From the NCBI GenBank assembly GCA_019637585.1, contig JAHBVL010000002.1:124001-188000 (forward strand): DNA of 64,000 nt, given 5' to 3'. Both the position numbers and the translations under genes were made by a program. Each line of letters starts with the position of its first letter. Positions within the stretch are counted from its first letter, which is position 1. Below, piece by piece: positions 16,566 through 24,526 of the stretch. The stretch comes from Thermomicrobiales bacterium (GTDB lineage: Bacteria; Chloroflexota; Chloroflexia; Thermomicrobiales; UBA6265). Below the pieces are notes generated by a model. The model did not search any database. It was not told the DNA's origin and worked only from the letters and a program-made list of their open reading frames with translations.

Positions 16566-17708
16566 CTAGGTCGTGCCGATGACCATGGGCATGATCACGT
16601 GGGTGTAGGCGTCGTCGCCGGTCGGATGGATGACCCCGGCCTGATTGGCGCCATTCAATCCCAACGTGGCCTGGCCACCTTTGATCACGCCGAGTACGTC
16701 GTTCAGATAGCGGGCGTTGAACGCGACCTGGATCTCCGGCCCTTCGATCGCCGCGTCGACGAAACTCTGGCTGTTGCCTCGTTCGGCGGCATTGGCCGAA
16801 ACCTCCACCAGCCCAGGAGTGAGCTCGTCTTCTCCGGGTTTGATGGCGAGGCGAATAGCGTCATTGTTGTCCCTGGCGAAGTAGCTCGACCGCTTCACGG
16901 CCGTCAGCAACGCATCCCGTCCAAGATCAACTTTCGTGGAGTACTCGCGAGGCACGATTTGGCGGTAGTCGGGGAACGACCCCTCGATCAACCGGGAGAG
17001 GAACTCGATATCGCCAAACCGGGCGATCATCTGACCCTGATTCGGCGTGACGTAGAGAATGGCCGGCTCGCTGGCCTCGGCCAGAAGGCGGCCCAGTTCC
17101 CGCATTGCCTTGGCTGGAACGATGACATCGAGCGACGGAGTAAAGAGCTCGTTGAGTTTGCCCTGGCGCACCGCCAGCCGGAACCCGTCGGCAGCGGCCA
17201 TGGTGATCGCGTCGCCGTCGAGTCTGAGCAGCACACCGGCGAGCACCGGACGGCTTTCGTCGGTGGCCGCGGCGAACTCGACCATCGTGATCATCTCGCG
17301 CAAATCGGCGGAGTCGATGGTGGTCGTTTGCGCATCGTCACTGACAGTCGGAATGACCGGGAAATCGTCGGGTTCGATGCCGTTGATCTCGGCGTGATCG
17401 CGACCAGATTGCACATCCAGCCGGTACTTGCCGCGCTCGCTGGAGAGCGTGACGTTGTCATTGGGAAGTGTGGAGACGAAATCAGCCAAAAGCCGGGCAT
17501 CGACCGCGACTTTGCCCTCTTCCTCGACCGACGCTCCAACCCAGGTGGTGATCGCGATGTTGAAGTCGGAAGCGGCGATTCGCAGCCGCCCTTCGTCGGT
17601 GGAAATGAGCACGTTGCTGAGAGCCGGGAGGGAGGTTCGAGTCGCGACCGCCCTGGATACCTGAGCCAATCCGTGCTGCAGATTTTCCTGTAGGCAGACG
17701 ACCTTCAC
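16566..17708 (-). CDS. dnaN: DNA polymerase III beta sliding clamp
   Basis: Ring-forming processivity clamp, 380 residues, three clamp domains of about 125 residues each. It begins MKVVCLQENLQHGLAQVSRAV, contains TSLPALSNVLISTDEGRLRIAASDFN in domain 1 and ATDESRPVLAGVLLRLDGD in domain 2, and ends HVIMPMVIGTT, close to the family's MPM(R/V) C-terminus that lines the partner-binding pocket. GTG start at 17708 with GAGGGG 7 nt upstream. It leads recF. No DnaA boxes are evident in the upstream gap, so this need not be the replication origin. Confidence 0.97.
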   Translation of the reverse strand: MKVVCLQENLQHGLAQVSRAVATRTSLPALSNVLISTDEGRLRIAASDFNIAITTWVGASVEEEGKVAVDARLLADFVSTLPNDNVTLSSERGKYRLDVQSGRDHAEINGIEPDDFPVIPTVSDDAQTTTIDSADLREMITMVEFAAATDESRPVLAGVLLRLDGDAITMAAADGFRLAVRQGKLNELFTPSLDVIVPAKAMRELGRLLAEASEPAILYVTPNQGQMIARFGDIEFLSRLIEGSFPDYRQIVPREYSTKVDLGRDALLTAVKRSSYFARDNNDAIRLAIKPGEDELTPGLVEVSANAAERGNSQSFVDAAIEGPEIQVAFNARYLNDVLGVIKGGQATLGLNGANQAGVIHPTGDDAYTHVIMPMVIGTT

Positions 17709-17881
17709 GCAATCCCCTCGCTTCCCAAGCTATGCCAAATTTCCGCCCATGAGGCAGCAGCCGAGTATAGCACGGGTGCTCGTCATTCCTTGGCAAAAAG
17801 CAGTGCAAGCCACCGCGAATTCAATCGTTCACATGCACGTACAGCCAACGGCTGGCGCGTGGAAATCCTCGAGCGTAGTTG

Positions 17882-17910
17882 TTGACAGAACGCGTGAGTA
17901 TTGGTAGCAT
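17882..17910 (+). promoter_or_regulatory. Promoter of the small-gene pair 17961/18359
   Basis: TTGACA at 17882-17887 and TAGCAT at 17905-17910 with exact 17-bp spacing. The predicted start of transcription is near 17917, inside the LexA-type box. Confidence 0.65.
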
Positions 17911-17916
17911 AAACAT

Positions 17917-17930
17917 AGAACATGCGTTCT
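17917..17930 (+). promoter_or_regulatory. LexA/SOS-type operator
   Basis: AGAACATGCGTTCT is a symmetric GAAC-N4-GTTC box. It matches the Gram-positive-type LexA (DinR) consensus CGAACN4GTTCG except for the outermost base pair, and it sits right at the predicted transcription start. Confidence 0.6.
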
Positions 17931-17960
17931 CTGCATGGTTGGAACTCAGGAAAATGAGCC

Positions 17961-18356
17961 ATGAACGCAACCCGTTCCCCCCGCACCGCTCAATTGACAT
18001 TTGAAATCGACGCTCAGCCTCTCGGCGATGAGTTCGCGGGCAGCCCCGCGGTTCTCGATCCGTGGGTGGCGCCACGATCGGATCGGGCACTCGAAATCGG
18101 TGTTCTGCCAGCTGAGAAGCCAGGAATTGCGCGGATCGTGCCGTTGCCACCGGTGGCGCTTCGTCAGCCGATGACGTCGCGGCAGCGCAACTTTCTCTTC
18201 GCCCTGGCCAGAGAGCATGGCATGACCGCCGATGATGTCCACTCCTGGGCGGTCGAGCACTTTCGCGTTGCGTCGGTGGCCGATCTCGATCGGAGGCAGG
18301 CCTCCGAGATGATCCGGCAGCTTCAGGACGCGCCGGCCATGCCGGTGGCGTCGTAG
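17961..18356 (+). CDS. Hypothetical protein with a TSRQRNFLFALAREHGM-type helical domain, probably SOS-controlled
   Basis: 131 residues. Residues 1-70 look disordered. Residues 72-124 form a compact helical domain with the pattern T-x-x-Q-R-x-x-L-x-x-L-A-x-x-x-G-M then A-S-x-M-I-x-x-L-Q. I recall similar C-terminal modules on phage and bacterial single-strand annealing and recombination proteins, but this is a memory of pattern, not a search. ATG 17961 has AGGA 9 nt upstream. A strong promoter overlapped by a LexA-type box lies upstream. The stop is 2 nt before the next gene, implying an operon. A role in DNA-damage recombination is inference. Confidence 0.6.
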   Translation: MNATRSPRTAQLTFEIDAQPLGDEFAGSPAVLDPWVAPRSDRALEIGVLPAEKPGIARIVPLPPVALRQPMTSRQRNFLFALAREHGMTADDVHSWAVEHFRVASVADLDRRQASEMIRQLQDAPAMPVAS

Positions 18357-18358
18357 TC

Positions 18359-18610
18359 ATGGTGAGATTCGGCAGGGATGGTCGATCGATGATGGAATCA
18401 CAGATGCACGCCACCAGGACGATGGGGGAGCTGATTCCCGCGCATGTGCTCGAAGAGCAGCGTGTCACCTTGGAGCGACGCTTGCACGAAGGCTATGTGC
18501 GTATCGAAGAAGCGCTCGTGGCAGGTCAGGATGTGGCCGGGTGGGAGCGATTCTGGATCGAGTTGCTCCATCAGTATGAAGCGGTCTGCGCACAGCTCGA
18601 AGCGGCGTGA
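18359..18610 (+). CDS. Small hypothetical protein, co-transcribed with 17961
   Basis: Up to 83 residues, acidic and helical (LEEQRVTLERRLHEGYVRIEEALVAGQD), with two Trp in GWERFWIELLHQYEAV. I do not recognise a family. ATG 18359 follows the preceding stop by 2 nt; ATG 18389 with AGGGA about 10 nt upstream is a good alternative that would give 73 residues. Its position behind the SOS-type promoter suggests a function with the preceding gene. Confidence 0.5.
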   Translation: MVRFGRDGRSMMESQMHATRTMGELIPAHVLEEQRVTLERRLHEGYVRIEEALVAGQDVAGWERFWIELLHQYEAVCAQLEAA

Positions 18611-18639
18611 GGCGAGCCGGATAGGTCTGGACTCGCGCC

Positions 18640-19130
18640 GTGTGCTTGGGCTGTGGCCGCGACGCCGTAAAACGGCATCGCTCACGGTGCAAAGCCCCTG
18701 CCGGGGCTGGCGGTGGTGCGAATGTGACCGGCCGGATGCCGGCTGGCTCTGACGAGTCCGGTGTGGTTGGGCTGCGGGCGCGACGCCGTAGACAGCATCG
18801 CTCACGGTGCAATGCCCCTGCCGGGGCTGGCGGTGGTGTGAATGTGACCGACGCGTCTGCCGGCTCGCTCTGACGAGTCCGGTGTGGTTGGGCTGCGGCC
18901 GCGGCGCCGTAAACGGCATCGCTCACGGTGCGATGCCCCTGCCGGGGCTGGCGGTGGTGCGAATGTGACCGGCCGTATGCCGGCTAGCTCTGACGAGTCC
19001 GGTGTGGTTGGGCTGCGGGCGCGACGCCGTAAAACGGCATCGCTCACGGTGCGATGCCCCTTTCGGGGCTGAGCTGCAGGTCCGGAGGACCTTCGCACCG
19101 TGAGCCCGGTCCGTTTACGGCCGGGCGGGT
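18640..19130. repeat. Four tandem copies of a 120-121-bp unit ending in a long palindromic element
   Basis: Units start at 18640, 18761, 18882 and 19002. Each contains GCCGTAAACGGC-like and GCCCCTGCCGGGGC hairpins and GCTCACGGTGC. The last copy continues into the matching right arm (TCGCACCGTGAGC, CCGTTTACGGC), so the whole 19022-19130 can fold as one branched hairpin. The unit length is not a multiple of three and no frame is conserved, so it is non-coding. A single diverged copy lies at 30660-30763. Confidence 0.85.
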
Positions 19131-19165
19131 CTCAGGGAACCGCAGGTGAGTCTCAGGCTGATCGC

Positions 19166-19210
19166 AAAACGGGCTACCAGCGACCCTTGTGGCCGCCGGT
19201 GGCCCGTTTT
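19166..19210 (-). terminator. Rho-independent-type terminator of the cyclophilin operon
   Basis: AAAACGGGC-T-ACC pairs with GGT-G-GCCCGTTTT (13 pairs including a G-U). On the minus strand the stem ends in TTTT, just after the cyclophilin stop. Confidence 0.7.
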
Positions 19211-19218
19211 CGTTGCCG

Positions 19219-19950
19219 TTATTCGGCTGCGATCTCTTCGATCGTAACGCTGTCGAGGTTCACCGGTTCGGTGGGGACCGATTTCTCGCCCCTGGCGTTG
19301 GTGGTTGTCGGCGTTTTGCCCAGCGCTTCGACGACGTCGAGCCCGTCGGTCACCTGGCCGAAGATGGTGTAGTTCTTGGGCAAGCGACCCTGCAGGTCGG
19401 CCAGCACGACAAAAAACTGGCTGCCGTTTGTGTTCGGCCCGGCATTGGCCATGGCCAGGGTGCCCTTGACATATTCACGCGTTATCGGCTCGTCCTGGAA
19501 ACGATACCCCGGACCACCGGTGCCGGTGCCGGTCGGATCTCCGCCCTGAATGACGAATCCGTCGATGATGCGATGGAATGGGGTGCCGTCGAAGTAGCCG
19601 GCCCGGGCCAGGCAGACGAAGTTGTTCACCGTGACCGGCGCATCCGACCCCAGAAGCTCAGCGGTGAAGGTCCCCTTGGTGGTGTTGAACGTCGCCTTGT
19701 AGGTGGCGTTCGTATCGATCTGCATTTCGGGAGCGCTGCTCCACTGTTGTCCCGGCACGTCGTTCGTTCCTTCCGTGATGAGCTGGTCGCTCGACCAGCA
19801 ACTCGCTATTGGATCGCTCGCTATGGGTGTGGCTTCCTCCTCTACGGTCGCCGTGGGGGGAACCGCAGAGTTCTTGTCGCTGGCGCCACATGCGCTCAAG
19901 CCGATCAGCACCAGGAAACCCAGTGCGACTGACAAGTATCGGTTACTCAT
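19219..19950 (-). CDS. Lipoprotein peptidyl-prolyl isomerase, cyclophilin type
   Basis: Exported cyclophilin of 243 residues. A signal sequence ends in the lipobox LSAC (Cys about 21), then a linker of about 60 residues, then the cyclophilin fold with FHRIIDGFVIQGGDPTGTG, GYRFQDE and NGSQFFV carrying the catalytic Arg, Gln and Phe. ATG 19950 overlaps the stop of the HD gene (ATGAGTAA), so translation is coupled. It folds secreted proteins at the outer membrane face. It is the last gene of the TPR-ruvB-queA operon. Confidence 0.92.
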   Translation of the reverse strand: MSNRYLSVALGFLVLIGLSACGASDKNSAVPPTATVEEEATPIASDPIASCWSSDQLITEGTNDVPGQQWSSAPEMQIDTNATYKATFNTTKGTFTAELLGSDAPVTVNNFVCLARAGYFDGTPFHRIIDGFVIQGGDPTGTGTGGPGYRFQDEPITREYVKGTLAMANAGPNTNGSQFFVVLADLQGRLPKNYTIFGQVTDGLDVVEALGKTPTTTNARGEKSVPTEPVNLDSVTIEEIAAE

Positions 19951-20521
19951 TGGTGGGAACACCTGCAAGACCGAGCGCATCGGCATTCTCGGTCATCGCC
20001 TGGACGACAAACGCGACATGCTCGTCGAAATCAACGCCCAGCAGCTCGGCTCCCTCCCGCATGGCGTCCCGGTCCACTGCCCGGGCAAACGCCTTGTCCT
20101 TCATCTTCTTTTTCACCGACGACGGCGTGGCATCGGCAACGGCCTTCGACGGGCGGACCAGCGCCACCGCCGAGATGAATCCGGTCAGCTCATCAACGGC
20201 GAAGATCGTCTTGCGAATCGGGGTGTCGCGAGGCAGCTCCAGGTGATCGGCATGGCTGAGGGCGTCCTGGATGACCTCTTCGGGAAAACCCCTCTCCCGG
20301 AGAATGGGAGCGCCATCCTGCGGATGCTGATCGAGTGTCGGGTGGATCTCATAGTCGAAATCATGAACCAGTCCGACCAACCCCCAGTATTCCGCGTCCT
20401 CGCCGAACTTGCCGGCATAGGCCCGCATCGCGGTTTCGACCGCTAAACAGTGCTTTCTGAGACTCTCGCTCTGAATGTACTCGCAGACGAGATTCCAGCC
20501 ATCTTCACGTGTTTTGGACAA
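19943..20521 (-). CDS. HD-domain phosphohydrolase-like protein
   Basis: 192 residues with an HD domain: H24 in LRKHCLAVE, the H53-D54 doublet in GLVHDFDYEIHP, and further His in LSHADHLELP and the DE of AVDELTGF. Members of this short family are often annotated as hydrolases of unknown substrate. TTG start at 20521 is supported by AGGAGG 7 nt upstream. It is 26 nt after queA and overlaps the cyclophilin start by 8 nt. Confidence 0.85.
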   Translation of the reverse strand: MSKTREDGWNLVCEYIQSESLRKHCLAVETAMRAYAGKFGEDAEYWGLVGLVHDFDYEIHPTLDQHPQDGAPILRERGFPEEVIQDALSHADHLELPRDTPIRKTIFAVDELTGFISAVALVRPSKAVADATPSSVKKKMKDKAFARAVDRDAMREGAELLGVDFDEHVAFVVQAMTENADALGLAGVPTNE

Positions 20522-20547
20522 TCCCCATCCTCCTGTTCGACGATGAA

Positions 20548-21614
20548 CTAGACAATCAGCATGCCATCGCCAAATGAATAGAACCTGAAATGCTGCGCAA
20601 TTGCCTCACTGTACGCTTTCAGAATCAGTTCTCGCCCGGCAAACGCGCTGACCATCATCAGCAGGGTCGAGCGGGGCAGATGAAAGTTCGTGATCAGCGC
20701 ATCGACAACGGTCCACTCGAACCCCGGCGTGATGAAGATCGACGTATCGGCCGAAAAGGGCCGAATCTCGCCGTTTCCCCAGATCTGTCCGGCGGTTTCC
20801 AGCGTTCGGGCCGCGGTGGTGCCGAGCGCAATCACCCGCTTTCCGTCGGCGCGCGCCTCGTCGATGAGTCGCGCGGCAGCGGCGGGAACCGTACACCACT
20901 CGGTGTGAATCTGGTGGTCGGCCACACGATCGGCGCTGACCGGACGGAACGTGTCGAGCCCGATGTGCAGGGTGACTTCCGCCCACCGGATTCCCTGCTG
21001 CTTCAGTCCGGATATCAGCTCCGGGCTGAAATGGAGTCCAGCTGTGGGAGCGGCGGCCGAGCCCGGCGCCGAGGCATAGGTCGTCTGATAGCGGTCGCGA
21101 TCGTCCAGCCGGTGGCTGATGTACGGAGGGAGGGGCATGTCACCCAGGGACTCGAGGTTCGCTTCCACCGCTTTGGCCAGATTGACATTGACGATTCCCT
21201 CGCTGCCCCGATCCTCCAGAATGATGCCGCCTGGGATCGCCTGGGCATCCTCGCCATGCGGGAGAACCGTGAGTTCTTCGCCCCGGCGGAGACGCTTCGC
21301 CGGACGCGCCAATGCCTCCCACAACCCGTCCTCCTGCTTCCTGAGCAGGAGAATTTCGCCCCGTCCGCCATCCGGCTCTCGCCGAAAGTGGAGTCTGGCG
21401 GCGATGACCTTGCTGTTGTTGGCTACGACGACATCGCCTGGCTGCAGGAACTCCCCGATGTGCTCGAACGTGGTGTGCAGAAAGTCGCCCGTCCGCCGGT
21501 CGACGACCATCAGACGGGACTGATGCCGGTTCGCTATGGGCTCCTGGGCGATCAGCTCGGGAGGGAGGTCGTAGGAGAAATCCGCCGTTCTGAGCGCCGG
21601 ATCGATTGGCTGGT

Positions 21615-21618
<4 letters not shown>
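20548..21618 (-). CDS. queA: S-adenosylmethionine:tRNA ribosyltransferase-isomerase
   Basis: QueA transfers and isomerises the ribose of SAM onto 7-aminomethyl-deazaguanine in tRNA to make epoxyqueuosine. 356 residues, full family length. Characteristic segments are [15 protein letters not shown] at the N-terminus, [56 protein letters not shown] and [23 protein letters not shown] start overlaps the ruvB stop (GTGA), a common ruvB-queA coupling. No other queuosine genes are in the window. Confidence 0.96.
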
Positions 21619-22697
<1,079 letters not shown>

Positions 22698-22732
22698 GCC
22701 GTCATTCTAGCGCACGAGACGAACACCTGTTC

Positions 22733-22903
22733 TCAGCTCGCGTCGACCAGCATATTGGGAATGCCGTCCTGGACGGGGAAGACCCTGCCGCACCGGGTGC
22801 AGCGAAGCCCGTCCGCCGCGAGTTCGAGATCGGCGTGATCGATCGGGCAAACCAGCAGATCGAGCAGTTCCTGACTGATGAGCGTCGTCGTTGATTCCGT
22901 CAT
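22733..22903 (-). CDS. Trm112/UPF0434-like zinc-ribbon protein
   Basis: A 56-residue protein with the typical layout LISQELLDLLVCPIDHADLEL then LRCTRCGRVFPVQDGIPNML. Three of the four zinc-ribbon cysteines are present (C19, then the CTRC pair); D22 stands where the second Cys of the first knuckle would be (CPID). Trm112-like proteins partner methyltransferases. ATG 22903 with AAGGAG 9 nt upstream, overlapping the stop of the TPR gene. It sits 35 nt before ruvB. Confidence 0.85.
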   Translation of the reverse strand: MTESTTTLISQELLDLLVCPIDHADLELAADGLRCTRCGRVFPVQDGIPNMLVDAS

Positions 22904-22916
22904 TGGCGAGTTCTCC

Positions 22917-23531
22917 TTACCCGGCTGGAGTGGCCGGACTGGCGACAGGTGTGCCGGTCAGCTCGGCGATTCGCTCCGCTGCCCGCTCTGCCACGAAGGT
23001 ATCCGGACCGTAGCGGATTGTAGCTTCGTAATGATCGAGCGCATCGTTGACCCGGAGCGGGTCCGCGTCGTAGTAGAGCTCGGCCAGATAGAAATGGGCC
23101 TGCGGATTCTCAGGTTCGAGCTCCAGCGCTTTCTGGAACTGGAATTCCGCATCGCCACTAAGGTCGCCGCCATGGAGCGACCGGGCGAACTCGACGCGGT
23201 ACGAGACATTGTCGGGATCGAGACCGATGGCTCGCTCATAGTAGGGAATCGCTTCGGTGAGCCTGCCAGTGTTGGCCAGATAGCTGCCCAGGCCAGCCAA
23301 AGCGCCCGGATCGTCGGGATGGGCTTCCGCGGTGGCCCGGAGGGCATTTTCGACAGACTCGTCGATCGACGTTTGATCACCTCCGCTGCCGCTGTCGTCA
23401 TTGAAGAACGCTTCATAGGCGATCGGCACGACCAGAGACGCCACCAGCGAACATGCCAGCAAAAAGGCGAAGACCCCAACGATCAGTTGACTGCGTTTTT
23501 GCACGACCCGCCCCAGTCGTCCTGAAACCAA
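22917..23531 (-). CDS. Membrane-anchored TPR protein
   Basis: 204 residues: a short basic N-terminus, one membrane helix (SQLIVGVFAFLLACSLVASLVVPIAY, about 14-39), an acidic linker, then three to four tetratricopeptide repeats (residues 60-190) such as AIPYYERAIGLDPDNVSYRVEFARSL and AEFQFQKALELEPENPQAHFYLAELY. TTG start at 23531 follows GAGGGG closely; an internal GTG is possible. It probably serves as a scaffold; the partner is unknown. First gene of the operon leading to ruvB. Confidence 0.8.
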   Translation of the reverse strand: MVSGRLGRVVQKRSQLIVGVFAFLLACSLVASLVVPIAYEAFFNDDSGSGGDQTSIDESVENALRATAEAHPDDPGALAGLGSYLANTGRLTEAIPYYERAIGLDPDNVSYRVEFARSLHGGDLSGDAEFQFQKALELEPENPQAHFYLAELYYDADPLRVNDALDHYEATIRYGPDTFVAERAAERIAELTGTPVASPATPAG

Positions 23532-23586
23532 GTCCCCTCACCGGAGAGCCGCGTGAATTGTATGCCCTTGCCGGTGTGACCCCTGC

Positions 23587-24066
23587 TCAGGCCTCGAGCG
23601 CGAAAACCGGGTGCAGGTGAGCCTCGCGGACGAATTCCTCCACCGGGGAGCCGGGCGACGCCCAGAAGTAGGGTTTGGTTGCTCCGGCGATCGACACGTA
23701 TTTCTTGAGCACCGGTCCCGCTTCTTGTGGAGCCACTTCACGAATCGCATAGGTCTTCTTCGAGCGGCCGTCCCGAATGGTGACGCGGCCGGCCGCCCGG
23801 GCGTTGTGCACCCAGGAGACTTCGCCATACGGGGCCACGAGCCATCTGATGCCATCGTGATCGACGAGCGTGACCGGGGTTTTTCGTGTTTTCCCGGTTT
23901 TGCGCCCTTGTGTGTAGAGTAGCTGAAACGGTCCTATCCCGAGCCAGGCAAGTCCGGCCGGAAATGGATTGCCAAGGCGATGTTTCCAGTCCATGGTGAA
24001 CGTCTTGCGAGGTCCGAGAGCGGTATCTGGCGAGGCGTTGGACTGTGATCTCTGAGAATCTGACAT
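23587..24066 (-). CDS. Deazaflavin (F420)-dependent nitroreductase family protein
   Basis: 159-residue split-beta-barrel protein of the DDN family (PF04075-like), which bind F420 or quinones. Diagnostic segments are LLYTQGRKTGKTRKTPVTLVDHDGIRWLVAPYGEVSWVHNARAAGRVTIRDG shortened here as GRKTGKTRKTPV, APYGEVSWVHNARAAG and VAPQEAGPVLKKY. ATG 24066 with AAGGAG 6 nt upstream. A single gene. The presence of two LLM oxidoreductases in the window fits an F420-using organism. Confidence 0.88.
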   Translation of the reverse strand: MSDSQRSQSNASPDTALGPRKTFTMDWKHRLGNPFPAGLAWLGIGPFQLLYTQGRKTGKTRKTPVTLVDHDGIRWLVAPYGEVSWVHNARAAGRVTIRDGRSKKTYAIREVAPQEAGPVLKKYVSIAGATKPYFWASPGSPVEEFVREAHLHPVFALEA

Positions 24067-24213
24067 GGGAATCTCCTTCCGCACGGGCGCTCATCACGGT
24101 CGCTTCGGTCGGTTGCACAACGCATTCCAGCATTGATGATAAAGATCATGCCGGAGCCGGATACCCCGAGGCTTCTCGTTCATCTGGCGGACGGTCGCGA
24201 CAGGGGATTGGCG

Positions 24214-24243
24214 TTGCCTCGCGTTCCCGCCGCGTGATAAAAT
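24214..24243 (+). promoter_or_regulatory. Promoter of the tRNA-Thr/tRNA-Leu pair
   Basis: TTGCCT at 24214-24219 and TAAAAT at 24238-24243 with 18-bp spacing, 30 nt before tRNA-Thr. Confidence 0.5.
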
Positions 24244-24272
24244 CTGCCGGATGCGAGGTGACCTGCATAGGC

Positions 24273-24348
24273 GCCGGCCTAGCTCAGTTGGTAGAGCAGC
24301 TGTTTCGTAAACAGCAGGTCCGGGGTTCGAGTCCCCGGGTCGGCTCCA
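24273..24348 (+). tRNA. tRNA-Thr(CGT)
   Basis: Acceptor GCCGGCC/GGTCGGC, anticodon stem GCTGT/ACAGC around TTCGTAA (anticodon CGT), T loop TTCGAGT, CCA encoded at 24346-24348. Confidence 0.95.
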
Positions 24349-24377
24349 ATTGGGGCGTCACCATATCGCACACGCCG

Positions 24378-24464
24378 GCCGAAGTGGCGAAACCGGCAGA
24401 CGCGCTACGTTCAGGGCGTAGTGGGGGTAACCCCGTGGGAGTTCAAATCTCCCCTTCGGCACCA
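24378..24464 (+). tRNA. tRNA-Leu(CAG)
   Basis: Acceptor GCCGAAG/CTTCGGC, anticodon stem CTACG/CGTAG around TTCAGGG (anticodon CAG), a long class II variable arm TGGGGGTAACCCCGT, and encoded CCA. Confidence 0.95.
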
Positions 24465-24469
24465 TCTGG

Positions 24470-24500
24470 AAAAGGACCAGCGAAACTCGCTGGTCCTTTT
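24470..24500. terminator. Bidirectional rho-independent terminator
   Basis: Perfect 14-bp stem AAAAGGACCAGCGA around loop AAC, with T-runs on both strands. It ends the tRNA-Leu transcript (+) and the Cys-rich gene (-). Confidence 0.85.
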
Positions 24501-24526
24501 CGTTTGATCTAAGCCTGAGCTTCAGG

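Noticed and set aside
16233-17693. 486-residue plus-strand frame
   Set aside because: Antisense to dnaN and the start of recF.
17709-17960. Replication origin next to dnaN
   Set aside because: No TTATCCACA-like boxes, dnaA or AT-rich stretch seen.
18640-19130. CRISPR array
   Set aside because: Units are 121 bp and repeated over their full length; there are no unique spacers or cas genes.
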